A stretch of 64,000 nucleotides of DNA from Streptomyces rugosispiralis (GCF_024505145.1 NZ_JANIAA010000038.1:1-64000); one strand, 5' to 3'. Counted from the stretch's first letter, positions 6,915-16,102 are shown. A program made the numbers and translations. Notes: a model not told the origin generated them from the letters alone.

Positions 6915-7679
6915 GTGGCCCGCCCCATGAACCCACTGCCCGCCACTGACGGCGAGAACAGCCTCCTGGTGGACTTCGCCTCCGCCCTGCGCGCCCTGCG
7001 CTCCCGGGCGGGAGCACCGACGCTGGCCGAGATGGCGCAGCGCTCCGGCGTCTGAACCGCCTCGCTCTCCGACGCACACAACGGCCGCGGGCTGCCCACC
7101 TGGCGCACCGTGTATGGATACGTCCGGGCCTGTGGCGGTGATCCGGCGCGCCGGCGCTCCCGGTGGGAAGGCGTCCAACTCGCCCAGCGCACCGGCCAGG
7201 CCGAGGACCGCCACGCTGCCCTGATCAGCAAATGGGCCCGCACGCGGCAGCTCACTCCGCCTCAGTGGGTGAAGAGCGAGGCAGAGCTGGCAGAACTCCT
7301 GGACCACATGCGGCGCTTTTGCGGCCTGAGCCTGCGGGACCTGGCGCGCCGGAGCGGTGGCTTCTCCCACCACACCTTCGGCGCGGTTCTGCGCGGCGAC
7401 CGGCCAGTGACCACTGACATCCTCGTGGCCGTCCTCCACGCCTGCAGGGTGGATCCAGGCGCTGCCCAGCGCTGGCTTGCAGCACTGGGCAGCGTGCGGC
7501 CCGTAGAGGAACGGCGTGTGCAGACCTACATCTCGAGCGTCGAAGCCGCCCGACGCACACGGATCGCCGGGAGGCCGGCCCAGGGCCCGCGCCAAGACCG
7601 GTGGCGGAACGGTCTCACACCCGTGAACTCGACGCAGGCGGCGCCCTCGCGGGCCACGCCGAGCGCCCGCGCGTCGTAG
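6915..7679 (+). pseudogene. Double helix-turn-helix regulator with an in-frame TGA
   Basis: The GTG at 6915 has a strong ribosome-binding site (GAAGGAGA, 6903-6910) and reads MARPMNPLPATDGENSLLVD, then an HTH (TLAEMAQRSGV). At 7053-7055 a TGA interrupts the same frame inside this HTH. The frame continues as TASLSDAHNGRGLPTWRTVY and, 75 residues on, has a second HTH (LSLRDLARRSGGFSHHTFGA). Both halves look like XRE-type DNA-binding domains, giving 254 codons in all. The stop may be a nonsense mutation (Ser TCG to TGA needs two changes, Trp only one). Translation could also restart at ATG 7110 to make a single-HTH protein. Confidence 0.7.
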
Positions 7680-7740
7680 TGCTGGATCATCTGCCGGGCA
7701 GAGCGCGCGGACGCTGCCCGGTGAACGGAGAGCAGCCCGA

Positions 7741-7772
7741 GGTGCCGCCTGGACTGAAGTCCAGGCGGCACC
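7741..7772. terminator. 15-bp stem-loop terminator
   Basis: GGTGCCGCCTGGACT (7741-7755) is the exact complement of 7758-7772, leaving a two-base gap that in practice gives a 4-6 base loop. It lies 61 bp after the double-HTH gene and before the S66 peptidase promoter region. Confidence 0.7.
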
Positions 7773-7966
7773 GGCCGCTCCTGCCGGACGGAGTCCTGGG
7801 GGGTACCGGCGCACCCGTCATCGGCGCCCGCCGTTGTCCGTGTGGAGGCGGTGGGTGGGCCCGGCCGGGGTTCCGGGGCCTCGCCCGGGCCGTGTCGGTG
7901 AGGCGGAATACCGGCGGCGCGGGTCTTGTTTCCCGCCTTTGTTGATCAATAAGGAGGAAGCCCCCT

Positions 7967-8956
7967 ATGCCTGCGATCCTTCGGCCCCGCGCGCTGCGTT
8001 CCGGCGATCTCGTGGTCGTCACCGCCCCCTCGGGCCAGCTCGAGCCGGGTGAGGAACCACTGCTCGCCCGCGGTGTGGCGATACTGGAGCGGATGGGATT
8101 CCGCGTGCGGGTCAGCCCGATGGTCAACCCGGCGCGGCATCGCTGGTGGGCGTCGGGCACTCCGGCAGAGCAGGCCGACGAACTCAATGGTCTGCTCCGG
8201 GACCCGGAAGTGCGGGCCATCGTCGCGCACACCGGTGGACAGACGACCATCGGCTATCTCGATTTGATCGACCTGGACGCGATCCGGGCCGACCCGAAAC
8301 CGATCCTCGGCTACAGCGATATCTCGCTGCTGCACATGGCACTGCACGCCAAGACCGGCCTCGTCGGCTTCCACGCCGACATCGCCACCCACGGTTTCGG
8401 CAGCGACTGGTACACACTGGGCGACGAGGCCCGCCGCTCCGAGCTCGTCGACCTCTACACCCGTGTCCTCACCAAAACCGAGGCGCCGGGCCTGCTGCCG
8501 GCGAAGGGGGCCTGGGAAACCTGGCGGCCGGGCCGCGCGCAGGGACCACTGTTCGGCGGTCTGCTGAACCGCCTGGTCCTGCTGCAGGCCACACCGTTCG
8601 CCCCGGCCGCCGAACAGTTCGAAGGCGCCGTACTGTTCTGGGAGGAACTGCAGCGGCCGGTCTCACGGATCTGGAACGACCTGCACACCCTGCGGCTCTC
8701 CGGTGTGCTGGACCGGATCGCCGGCATGGTGATCGGCATCCCGACCGAGGTCACCCCCCACGAGGGCGGCGGAGACCGCGCAGGCCTACGCGACGTGGTA
8801 CTCGATGTCCTGGCCCGGCGTGACATCCCCGTCCTCGCCCAGGTCGACTTCGGCCACACCTCGCCGAACCTGCCCCTGCCCATCGGCGTCCGCGCACACA
8901 TCGACGCCGACAACCAGACACTGTCCCTGACCGAAGCGGCGGTCACTGAAGGCTGA
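7967..8956 (+). CDS. S66-family LD-carboxypeptidase / MccF-like serine peptidase
   Basis: The start at ATG 7967 follows AAGGAGGAA. The 329-residue protein has the S66 layout: an N-terminal Rossmann-like half with the nucleophile Ser117 in ILGYSDISLLHMAL, and a C-terminal half with FWEELQRPVSR (expected catalytic Glu) and DFGHTSPNLPLPIG (expected catalytic His). There is no signal peptide, so it acts in the cytoplasm. The family includes LD-carboxypeptidases for murein tetrapeptide recycling and MccF enzymes that cleave microcin C-type peptidyl nucleotides. With no cell-wall genes nearby, a detoxifying MccF-type role is possible but unproven. It appears to be a single-gene transcript between a terminator and transposase debris. 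Confidence 0.88.
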   Translation: MPAILRPRALRSGDLVVVTAPSGQLEPGEEPLLARGVAILERMGFRVRVSPMVNPARHRWWASGTPAEQADELNGLLRDPEVRAIVAHTGGQTTIGYLDLIDLDAIRADPKPILGYSDISLLHMALHAKTGLVGFHADIATHGFGSDWYTLGDEARRSELVDLYTRVLTKTEAPGLLPAKGAWETWRPGRAQGPLFGGLLNRLVLLQATPFAPAAEQFEGAVLFWEELQRPVSRIWNDLHTLRLSGVLDRIAGMVIGIPTEVTPHEGGGDRAGLRDVVLDVLARRDIPVLAQVDFGHTSPNLPLPIGVRAHIDADNQTLSLTEAAVTEG

Positions 8957-9051
8957 GTTCTGTTGGGTATTGGCGTGAGCCCGGAGGGCTGCGCCCCGTC
9001 GTGTCCCGCTTCTCCCGGTCGGCCTGCCTGTCATGCCCGCTACCCCGCGGC

Positions 9052-9400
9052 CTGCCCGACCGTCCTGACCGCCGCCGAGCGCGAGCGACTGAAGAAGGCG
9101 GCCAACGGCCACAGGGCCGAGCACCGGCCACGGGGCCGTGCGCAGATCGGTCCTGCACGCGGCACCAGGGGGGTGCGCCGACGCGCCCATCGCACACGGG
9201 ACCGCCCCTGCACCTGGACACCGTTCACGCCCGGCGCGGCCGGTCCGCTCACCGCGGCCCGCCGGCCCAGGCCGACCGTAAACGCCCAGGGCACCCCGGC
9301 CCGCTTCACCCCCTCGCGGATTGCCGGACCCAAGACGCCGGCCTGCCAGTTACCAGCCGGACACGACCACCGACACACCGGCGCTGTGCCGGCGTCAGTT
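9052..9400 (+). pseudogene. IS630-family transposase, decayed N-terminal half
   Basis: Pieces in different frames can be lined up: LTAAERERLKKAANGHRAEH (the usual first helices), GLHLDTV-like HLDTVHARRG, ADRKRPGHP, and RFTPSRIAGPKTPACQLPAG. In intact IS630 transposases of Streptomyces these appear in this order as the N-terminal HTH region, before the DDE domain. Several frameshifts separate them and the catalytic half is absent. Parts of related elements are at 28830-29270, 45238-45640 and 53120-53841. Confidence 0.6.
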
Positions 9401-9821
9401 CGGGACGCGCCGTCCGCGGGCACGCCGTCTGCGGGCACGCCGACCTGTTGCGCGAACGCATCGACGGAAGGGCGGGCCAATGGCGAGGGCCGCGGGCGAC
9501 CCCCGCCCCCACCAGCACATCACCTCGAAGTGAAAGTCCCAGAGGCCCCGGCCGGAAAGGCGGGCAGACGCACGGCGTCAGTGATCACGCGGGTGCCGAA
9601 GCCCATGACCGCCAAGCAAGACCGTCCCTGCCCGTTCAACCATCGCGCCCACCCTCCACGCCCGACCGAGCGGGACCCGCCGCCGTTCCCGTCACCGCCG
9701 GTACTTCCGCCGACCTGCCGCGTCACCTCGCAGCAGTACCCGATCCGCGCCGAGCGCTCGCGGTGCGCTGCCCGGCCGCGGCGCTGCCGGGCATGCGCGG
9801 GACGCGGGCGGATCGCGTACA
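9401..9821. other. Non-coding, GC-rich debris
   Basis: Long open frames exist on both strands only because of the extreme GC content. None has recognisable domains or a ribosome-binding site. Nothing is supported here. Confidence 0.4.
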
Positions 9822-10013
9822 CGGCCGTCGTGGGCGGGTGGCGTACGCGGGATGTGGGCGGGTGGCGTGCGCGGCCGTCGTGGGCGGGTGGCGTACGCGG
9901 GATGTGGGCGGGTGGCGTGCGCGGCCGTCGTGGGCGGGTGGCGTACGCGGGATGTGGGCGGGTGGCGTGCGCGGCCGTCGTGGGCGGGTGGCGTGGGCGG
10001 GTGGCGTGGGCGG
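9822..10013. repeat. 50-bp tandem repeat, about 3.5 copies plus shorter units
   Basis: A 50-bp unit beginning CGGCCGTCGTGGGCGGGTGG repeats exactly at 9822, 9872 and 9922, with a partial fourth copy at 9972 that breaks into GTGGGCGGGTGGCGT short units. Each unit is itself two related halves of about 25 bp sharing GTGGGCGGGTGGCGT. 50 is not a multiple of three, so the array is not a protein repeat. It is a variable-number type minisatellite. Confidence 0.9.
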
Positions 10014-10858
10014 CGCCCGTGGGTGACCGAGCCGGTGATCCTGGGGTTCGCCGCGGTGGGACAGGTGCCGCTGATGGCGGTGCAGGGGCCGTGACCGTGG
10101 CGGTGGCCGGTGAGCGTGCTCGCGGCCGAGGATCCGGTGAACCGGAAGGTCGCCGCGGCGTGCGCCGGAATGGTGCTGATCGTGGTGGCCAGCCTGACGG
10201 GGTGGGGTCCTGGCGTCGGGGACGGGCACTGGTGGATGCCCGGCGGGGAGTGCCGGTGCACCGCGGCGGGCGGGGGTCCGGCCGTGGCCGACGAAGCACG
10301 ACAGGAGCATCTGTCCGAGGCCGCGATACACACCCATGCTGCGGGCCCCTGTGAGGTGACGGGGCTGGCCGCCGGTGCGGTGACCGGTTCGATGCGGAGC
10401 GGGATCCGTTGTCAGGCCCGCGGGACCGGATCGCGACCTGCCCCCGGCCGGTGGGTGAGCGGTCCCAGCCCATCGGGCAGGGCTGCCGTGACCCCCCGAG
10501 CGACCGTGACCGGTGTGAGCGGGAGCCATCTACCGTGGCAGTGCGTGGCGCTTCAGCACGGTCCGCGGGTGGCGGCACTCACGGTGTTCACCGTCATTCC
10601 CGGTGGCCCGCGGCTGTCGGCGCCGGTCCCGGAGCACACAAGGACCCGCCGGCGCTGACCCCCAGGCCATGCTTCCCATACGTGCCGAACAGCGCGGGTA
10701 TCACGACGCCGTACCCGAGGGCTGGAGACCGGGAACAGCCCGGTGACCTCTTGCAGCAGGCAGGCCGACGCCCACGGCTTCGGGACAGGCCAGGACGGAC
10801 AAGCACGACCTTGGGCCCGGAGCGCAGAGACGAGACTCCGGGCGACACACGCGACCGC
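10014..10858. other. No supported gene
   Basis: An open frame from about 10110 has a hydrophobic stretch (AAACAGMVLIVVASLTGWG). Its remainder looks like random GC-rich translation, and antisense frames are just as long. It is left uncalled. Confidence 0.35.
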
Positions 10859-10859
10859 A

Positions 10860-10900
<41 letters not shown>

Positions 10901-11001
10901 CGGACCGGGGATTACTGCATCTTGTAAAACTTCGACGGCTTGAGTGAGAGGCGTTCCCCCGGCGACCCGCACGGTTCGCCATCCCCCGCCGGGGAGAGCG
11001 C

Positions 11002-11625
11002 TCAGTCACCCGCGCGGCGGCGCAGCACGGCACGGGCCACAAGCGCGACAACCAGCACACCCAGGGCGATCAGCAGGTAGGTCGAATAGCGGGTGACCTC
11101 GGTGTAGATCGCGGTGATGTGGCTGCCGGCGGCGTAACCGACACCCGCCCAGAGCCCGACCCACAGTGCTGCCCCCAGCAGGTTGAAGGCGAGGAAACGC
11201 GGCCAGGGCATCCTGGTGGTACCGGCGATGATCCCATTGACCTGACGCAGGCCTTCGAAGAAGCGCGCCACGGTTACGACCTTCCCGCCATGACGGGTGA
11301 AGAACCTCTGGGCCTTCTCATAGCGTTCGGGTGAGAGGAAGACGTACCTGCCATAGCGCAGTACCAGCGCGTGTCCACCGGTGCGCCCGATGAGGTAGCC
11401 GACATTGTCGCCGAGGACAGCGGCGACGATGCCGATGGCGATGACAGCGACGATGTTGAGCTGCCCGGCCCCCGCATACACCGCCGCGGCGATCAGGATC
11501 GTCTCGCCCGGCGAGGGGATGCCGAAGTCCTCCACGAAGATCAGGCCGCCCACAGCCCAGTAACCCCAGTGATCCAGGACCGGCGCGATGTCACCGAGCA
11601 CCCCGGGCAGCGGTGGTGTACTCAT
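11002..11625 (-). CDS. DedA-family membrane protein
   Basis: The start at ATG 11625 (MSTPPLPGVLGDIAPVLDHW) is chosen over a longer frame because GGAAGGAG lies about 10 bases upstream. The 207-residue protein has the DedA signature: GLIFVEDFGIPSPGETILIA, then GDNVGYLIGRTGG, RHGGKVVTVARFFEGLR (the conserved FxGxxR-type segment) and GALWVGLWAGVGYAAG, with four to five membrane segments. DedA/DUF697-type proteins act in the cytoplasmic membrane as lipid-related transporters or scramblase-like proteins (undecaprenyl-phosphate or phosphatidylethanolamine in studied cases). The substrate here is unknown. Nothing suggests an operon. Confidence 0.9.
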   Translation of the reverse strand: MSTPPLPGVLGDIAPVLDHWGYWAVGGLIFVEDFGIPSPGETILIAAAVYAGAGQLNIVAVIAIGIVAAVLGDNVGYLIGRTGGHALVLRYGRYVFLSPERYEKAQRFFTRHGGKVVTVARFFEGLRQVNGIIAGTTRMPWPRFLAFNLLGAALWVGLWAGVGYAAGSHITAIYTEVTRYSTYLLIALGVLVVALVARAVLRRRAGD

Positions 11626-11841
11626 GCGGATCTCGCTCCTTCCGCACGATGGCGAGCCCGCTTCATGCCTTTCCAGCCGGGTCACGCCAGGGGGCGATGC
11701 TGCTCAGTTTATTGCCGGAGAGGCAGGCGACGGAGATCACGCCGATGGCTGTCCACGCCCCGGACGTTGCCCTCAGCCGGTTTCACCCGGTCAGGGCCAG
11801 TACCGGCCCGGCCTCCGCAACCCTCTCCAGCGCGGCCGGTG

Positions 11842-12220
11842 ACAGCGGCCACGAACAAGGTCCAGTCGTTCAACCGGCTCTCCCAGTGGGCCTGCTTCGG
11901 CAACCGCGGCCACCGACAACGACCGCGGCGGGCAGGAGAAGGCGATGAAGTTCAACGCCCCGCTCACGAACGCGGTGATCTTCCACAACGCCCCGGACAT
12001 CGCGGAGATCGCCTGCTGGCTGCTGGCTGCTGGCTGCTGGCTGCTGGCTGCTGGAGGAAGGCTGCGGGATCGACCCCGAGGACTTGGCCCAGGTCTCGCC
12101 GTACCTGCCCGAGCACATCAAAGAGATCCGGTGAGCTGTCCAACCCACGAGCCCGGCATCCAGCCGGAAGCGTACGGCCCGAAACCGGATGTGGATTTCA
12201 CACAGCTCCGGACGGAGAAC
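11842..12220 (+). pseudogene. Tn3-family transposase, C-terminal fragment with a 7-bp repeat expansion
   Basis: Pieces in successive frames read TNKVQSFNRLSQWACFGNRG, then TDNDRGGQEKAMKFNAPLTN with AVIFHNAPDIAEI, LLEEGCGIDPEDLAQVSPYL, and finally GIQPEAYGPKPDVDFTQLR. This is the conserved C-terminal end of Tn3-type TnpA (NAVIFHN...DIA...LSPYLTEHI). A CTGCTGG heptamer repeated six times (12013-12054) replaces the expected RQ-LLEEG junction, and other frameshifts are present. It is inactive. It may be the other end of the transposase fragment seen at 893-1112. Confidence 0.75.
12013..12054. repeat. Heptanucleotide repeat CTGCTGG x6
   Basis: Six perfect tandem copies of 7 bp lie inside the Tn3 transposase remnant, at a Leu-Leu codon pair. 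This is typical of replication slippage in a gene no longer under selection. Confidence 0.9.
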
Positions 12221-12235
12221 CCGACCAGCAAGAAC

Positions 12236-12999
12236 ATCAGCCAGACAGCCTCACCGAACACAGGGATCGGCACTGCCTGCCGCCCGTGCCCGGCCACGGT
12301 CAACGCCGCGCCCCGCCGGACAAGACGTTGCCCCTGGCCGGGCACGGAGCGGGCAATCCAGTGAGCGGGGGTGTCCTGGTACTGGAGCAGGCCATCACCC
12401 GCCTGACCCTGAAGCCGGCCCACGCGACGCGCCCACGCGCGGGACGAACCCGCCGACGTACAGGACACCGAGGCGACAACGCGCGCCGGGGCGGCCACGC
12501 GCGGGACGAGCCGCAGACGCGCGGGACACCGGGCCGACGACGCGCGGGGCGCGCCGGCGCGGCGACGCGCAGGACGCCAGGCAGCGACGCGCGGGGCGCG
12601 CCGGGGCAGCGGCGCGCGGGACGCCGGGGCGGCCAGGGCGTCGTCGGCCCGGTGTCCGTGGCGCGGAATCGGCGAACCCGCCTGCCCGGCAGCCATGGAG
12701 CAACAGGGGCCGGGCCGGCGGGCATTCCCGCCAGGTCTCCCCCACCACCGTGCACAGTCGTCCATGGCCTCCTCGTGGAGGCGCCTGTGCAAGATTGCCG
12801 ACCCAGTCCCCGGCCCACGCCCGCAGGGCGGCCGTCTCCGCGGGCGTGAGACCGTAGCAGAAGGAACAACCGGGCGGCCGGGGATGGCGCCGTAGGCCGA
12901 TGCCGCGGTCGCCGAACTCCGCGCGAGGCCGCGTCCGTCAGGACGTGTCCCCCGACCGATCATGGATTTCGTTGCGGTGTCCTCGACGGAAGGGGCCTG
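12236..12999. other. GC-rich degenerate repeats, no supported gene
   Basis: Between about 12422 and 12640 the motif GACGCGCGGGacgccggg recurs roughly every 27-40 bp with variations. Frames on both strands there are low-complexity (Arg/Pro/Ala). Around 12760-12870 a minus-strand stretch (ETAALRAWAGDWVGNLAQAP) looks slightly more protein-like, but no intact gene can be drawn. Confidence 0.4.
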
Positions 13000-13233
13000 A
13001 TGAGGGGCACGGAGATGAGCCGGGCCGAGGCGATTGCGCTCGTGCAGCGGATCATGGACGCGGACTACGCCTCCGAAGACGAGGCGGACAGCTGGCTGGA
13101 CCTGCTCGACCGGGCCCTGGAATGCCCGACCGGGCACGTCACCGGCTTGATCTTCTGGCCGCCGCCCGGCCGGGAACTCTCGGCTGACGACGTAGTCGAA
13201 CAGGCCCTGGCATACCGGCCGATCACCCTGTGA
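13000..13233 (+). CDS. Colicin/pyocin-type (Im9-like) immunity protein
   Basis: The start at ATG 13000 follows GGAAGGGG; ATG 13015 is also possible. The 77-residue acidic protein reads SRAEAIALVQRIMDADYAS, then DSWLDLLDRALECPTGHVTG and LIFWPPPGRELSADDVVEQA. The order of helix, acidic helix, then the P-S/T-G...LIxxP turn is that of the small immunity proteins that bind and block HNH nuclease bacteriocins. In Streptomyces such genes usually follow a nuclease-toxin gene. None is present here, because the upstream DNA is repeat debris. It is therefore an orphan that may protect against toxins of relatives. Confidence 0.8.
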   Translation: MRGTEMSRAEAIALVQRIMDADYASEDEADSWLDLLDRALECPTGHVTGLIFWPPPGRELSADDVVEQALAYRPITL

Positions 13234-13308
13234 GGACCTGGATCCGCCCCTGATACGAGTGACGAGGGCCACGGGGGCGGCGGCCCCGGGGAAGACGTAG
13301 CCGCGTTC

Positions 13309-13338
13309 GGCCACGGCCACGGCCACGGCCACGGCCAC
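13309..13338. repeat. Hexanucleotide repeat GGCCAC x5
   Basis: Five perfect copies follow the immunity gene by 76 bp. No coding context is supported. Confidence 0.85.
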
Positions 13339-13389
13339 GAGCGGAGCATGCAGACGGAGGGCCGATGAACCGGTGAGCCTTTGCCAACC

Positions 13390-14173
13390 TCAGTTTGAGC
13401 AGGTCAGGTGGAGGGTGAGGACGGCTTGGGCGTGGCTGCCGTGATTCGGGTAGTGCTGCAGCGGAGTTTCGGCAGCAGGCGCCAGGCCTTCAAGGCCGCC
13501 ATGGCCTGCTCGCCGAGGGTACGGATGCGGACGGGCGCGGCGTTGACCGCGCGTTGACCTGTCGAGAGCCGGTCCCACCGGCCGCGGAAGAGCACCCCCG
13601 CGGTGCCGCCCGCGCCCCGGCAGCCCTTGCCCGTCCAGCAGGCCGGGCCCGCCTCGGTGAGGGCGTCGATGATGCCGCGGGTTCGGGCGGCCTCAATTGC
13701 CGTGCACGGCGCCGGCGGGGCGGGGCAGGGCAGGGTCGCAGCAGCTTCCCGTGTGGACCGGCGATGACCTGCACGTTCATACCGTGCCTCTCGTGTTTGC
13801 CGGAACAGAAGGGCCGGTCGGCGGCGAACCGGTCGCTCGGCAACAACAGCGGCCCGTCCAGGATCACGAATGCCCTCGCCGAAGCGGCCGTCCCCGCCGT
13901 GGCGAGGCCGGGCGCCCGCCACACCGCGAGCAGTCCGATGGCCTCCGTGAGGCACCCGGTACACCGCGCTCACGCCCGCCTCGAACCCGGCCGCGAACTG
14001 CGCGCAGGTGCGGCCCCAGGGCGCAGGTGTGCCAGCACCAGCAGCGCCTGGCGGCCGGCGGACCGCCGGCGCCACCGAGTCCCGCGCGCCGCCCGATACG
14101 CGGCCGACCGGCCGGTCACGAACCGCAGATGCCGGGTATACAAGATCGAAGGCAGCCGGATAGACAAGCACAT
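13390..14173 (-). pseudogene. IS5-family transposase with several frameshifts
   Basis: On the minus strand, pieces in three frames give the whole protein in order. They begin MCLSIRLPSILYTRHLRFVT and RRSAGRQALLVLAHLRPGAA. AFVILDGPLLLPSDRFAADR (first catalytic Asp region), CSGKHERHGMNVQVIAGPHG and IEAARTRGIIDALTEAG follow. The last pieces are RALGEQAM-like TLGEQAMAALKAWRLLPKLR and AVLTLHLTCSN. In intact IS5/IS112-type transposases these are contiguous (about 260 residues). At least three frameshifts are needed, so it is dead. It ends about 145 bp before the HIT-family gene. Confidence 0.8.
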
Positions 14174-14319
14174 GAAGCCCCCGGCGGCACCGGTGACCTC
14201 GGTCGTGAACCCGTCCACCAGAAGCATCACCGCGTGCGCAGGCCAACCGGCCGGCTCATCAACCACGTTGGCCCTCGACACCACCGCTACGGGCTCTGCA
14301 TAGACTGATGCGCGCGGAT

Positions 14320-14801
14320 GTGACGGGATGTCTTGGGCGCGACCTTCTGACCGGGCGCCGGGAACTGCCCGGGGGCGTCCTGCACGAGACCGCGCATGGA
14401 CGGTGAACCACATCGTCAGTCCGATGAATCCCGGCACCCTGATCGTCGGCCCGCGCGAGCACGTCGTGGCCATCGCGGAACCCGACGACACGGCGGCGGC
14501 GGAACTCGGCCCCTTGCTGCGCGACACCGCTCGTGTCGTGGAGCCGTTGTGCCGGCCCGAGCAGACCTACGTCCGCATGTGGTCGCACGGCCGCGACATG
14601 CGCAAACACCTGCACATCGCGGTCCAGCCGGTGACCGCTGAGGTACGGGCCCGCTACGGCGGACCGCGCTCCGAACAACTCCAGGCCCGGATGCTGGCCG
14701 ACGGTGACGAGCCGGACATCACAGAGGTCGAACAGTTCCGCGGACGGGCTCGCGACCTGTTCCAAGCGATCACCGACAGCAGCACCGAAGACCGCAGCTG
14801 A
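14320..14801 (+). pseudogene. HIT-family (Ap4A hydrolase-like) protein with a frameshift
   Basis: From GTG 14320 the frame reads VTGCLGRDLLTGRRELPGGV and LHET, the usual start of this HIT subgroup. It then stops, while the continuation AWTVNHIVSPMNPGTLIVGP lies in another frame. A single missing base near 14393 explains this. The second part is otherwise intact: the HIT motif HLHIAVQP (nucleophilic His is the middle one of the triad) and a C-terminal helix EQFRGRARDLFQAI. HIT proteins hydrolyse or transfer nucleotides from dinucleotide or AMP-lysine-like substrates. The ATG at 14328 gives a 157-residue protein with a scrambled N-terminus, so partial function cannot be excluded. Confidence 0.7.
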
Positions 14802-14925
14802 TCACCGGCCCCGCGACGACGTCACGACATCGGCCGGGCAACCCTACGCAAGGCAGCACCGCAGTCTCGCGAGGCAGCACCGCAGTCTTCCCCCCTCACA
14901 CACCCTGGAGCTGCCGCGGAGCTGC

Positions 14926-14950
14926 GCACCGACCGGCGACCGGTCGGTGC
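14926..14950. terminator. Convergent stem-loop terminator
   Basis: GCACCGACCGG (14926-14936) pairs perfectly with CCGGTCGGTGC (14940-14950) around a 3-base loop. It lies between the convergent HIT and monooxygenase genes. Just upstream, AGGCAGCACCGCAGTCT occurs twice in direct orientation, 23 bp apart (14850 and 14873). Confidence 0.75.
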
Positions 14951-14959
14951 GGGCCCGGT

Positions 14960-16102
14960 TTACCGGTTCGCGGCTTCGCGAGAGGCGATCCGGTTCGTGC
15001 GACCGACCGCGCGGCCCATCGCGTTGCGCACCGCGAGGCCCGGCCGGGTGCGGGGCACCATGAGCCTGGAGAGCAGACCGACGCGTCGCTGCCGCGGGCC
15101 TACCTCACGGCGGAGCCGCGACTCGTAGGCGGCGAAGGCGCGGGCGTGATCACCGGGATGGGCGGCGAGCTGTTCTGCGAGGGCGTACGCGCCCGCCATC
15201 GCCATGCTGGACCCGTCGCCCAGCAGGGCTGTCGCCGCCGCCGCGTCCCCGAGCAGTACGACCCGTCCGCGGGACCACGAGGGCATCCGGACGGTGGTCA
15301 GGGGGTCGAAGAACGGAGCCGGGTGGTCGAGGAACGCCGCCACGAGTTCCGGTGCCCGCCACCGCACGTCGGCGTAGGCGTCGGCCACGGTCTGCTTGTG
15401 AAGGGCGATGTTCTTGCGGTCGTGGGGCGCTAGCTGTGCGGCCCGGAAGGTGAAGATCGCGAGCGGAGTGGTCCGTGAGGGGTGGAGGACCAGCATCCGG
15501 TTCGGCACGGTCAGCATCGTCATCTCGGTCGGGTCCTCGATGGCGTCGGGTTCCAGCGGGACGGTCGCGCCGTACAGGCCCAGGTCGCTCGCGAACTGCC
15601 GCTCGGGTCCGAATACCAGGCGCCGTACGGTGGAGTGCATCCCGTCGGCACCGACTACCAAGTCGAAGCGCCGTGGCGCGGACCGCCGGAAGGTGACGTC
15701 CACCCCGCCTTCATCCTGGTCGAGAGCGGTGACCGTGTCGTCGAACAAGAACTCGGCCTCGGTCTGCGCCGACCGGTGGAGCACCTCGGACAGGTCGGCT
15801 CGGGTCACTTCGACGGTCGGAGTCTTGTCCGAGGTGAGCGGGAGTTGCAGGATTCGCCTGCCGCCGGGGTCGAGCAGGGTCAGTGACCGGTTGCGGGTGG
15901 CGAGCCCGCGGAGCTGCGGGAGGATGCCCATGCGGTCGGCGACCGGGATCGCGGGCCCCTTCACGACGATCGCGCTGCCACCGGAGCGCAGCTGCCGGGC
16001 GTGTTCGACGACCGTTGGCCGGTATCCATTCCGGGAGAGCCAGTAGGCGAGTGCGGGCCCTGCGATTCCGGCACCGACTATCAGCACCTCGGGTTTCTTC
16101 AT
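14960..16102 (-). CDS. FAD-dependent aromatic hydroxylase-type monooxygenase
   Basis: The start at ATG 16102 (MKKPEVLIVGAGIAGPALAY) follows CCGAGAGG. The 380-residue class A flavoprotein monooxygenase has GxGxxG for the FAD ADP moiety (residues about 9-14), a second FAD/NAD(P)H motif FDLVVGADGMHSTVRRLVFG, and GRVVLLGDAAAATALLGDGS near residue 290. The family inserts one oxygen into phenols, polyketides or antibiotics such as tetracyclines using NAD(P)H. No membrane segment is visible. It is divergent from an ArsR-type regulator with two matching operators between them, which suggests inducible detoxification or tailoring of an aromatic compound. Confidence 0.9.
   Translation of the reverse strand: MKKPEVLIVGAGIAGPALAYWLSRNGYRPTVVEHARQLRSGGSAIVVKGPAIPVADRMGILPQLRGLATRNRSLTLLDPGGRRILQLPLTSDKTPTVEVTRADLSEVLHRSAQTEAEFLFDDTVTALDQDEGGVDVTFRRSAPRRFDLVVGADGMHSTVRRLVFGPERQFASDLGLYGATVPLEPDAIEDPTEMTMLTVPNRMLVLHPSRTTPLAIFTFRAAQLAPHDRKNIALHKQTVADAYADVRWRAPELVAAFLDHPAPFFDPLTTVRMPSWSRGRVVLLGDAAAATALLGDGSSMAMAGAYALAEQLAAHPGDHARAFAAYESRLRREVGPRQRRVGLLSRLMVPRTRPGLAVRNAMGRAVGRTNRIASREAANR

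Noticed and set aside
7053..7055. Selenocysteine insertion at the TGA
   Set aside because: Nothing suggests a SECIS structure or a selenoprotein family; DNA-binding HTH proteins are not selenoproteins.
9822..10013. Regular repeats as a possible CRISPR array
   Set aside because: There are no unique spacers between repeats; units are contiguous and internally duplicated, and no cas genes are present.
8963..10354. Long plus-strand frames and equally long antisense frames across 9-10.6 kb
   Set aside because: Composition is dominated by Arg/Pro/Ala and repeats, frames overlap on both strands, there are no ribosome-binding sites, and part is explained by IS630 debris and the 50-bp array.
12118..13338. 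400-codon minus-strand frame over the Tn3 tail and the immunity gene
   Set aside because: It is antisense to two better-supported features and becomes a Trp-Pro repeat over GGCCAC units. It is a GC-driven shadow.
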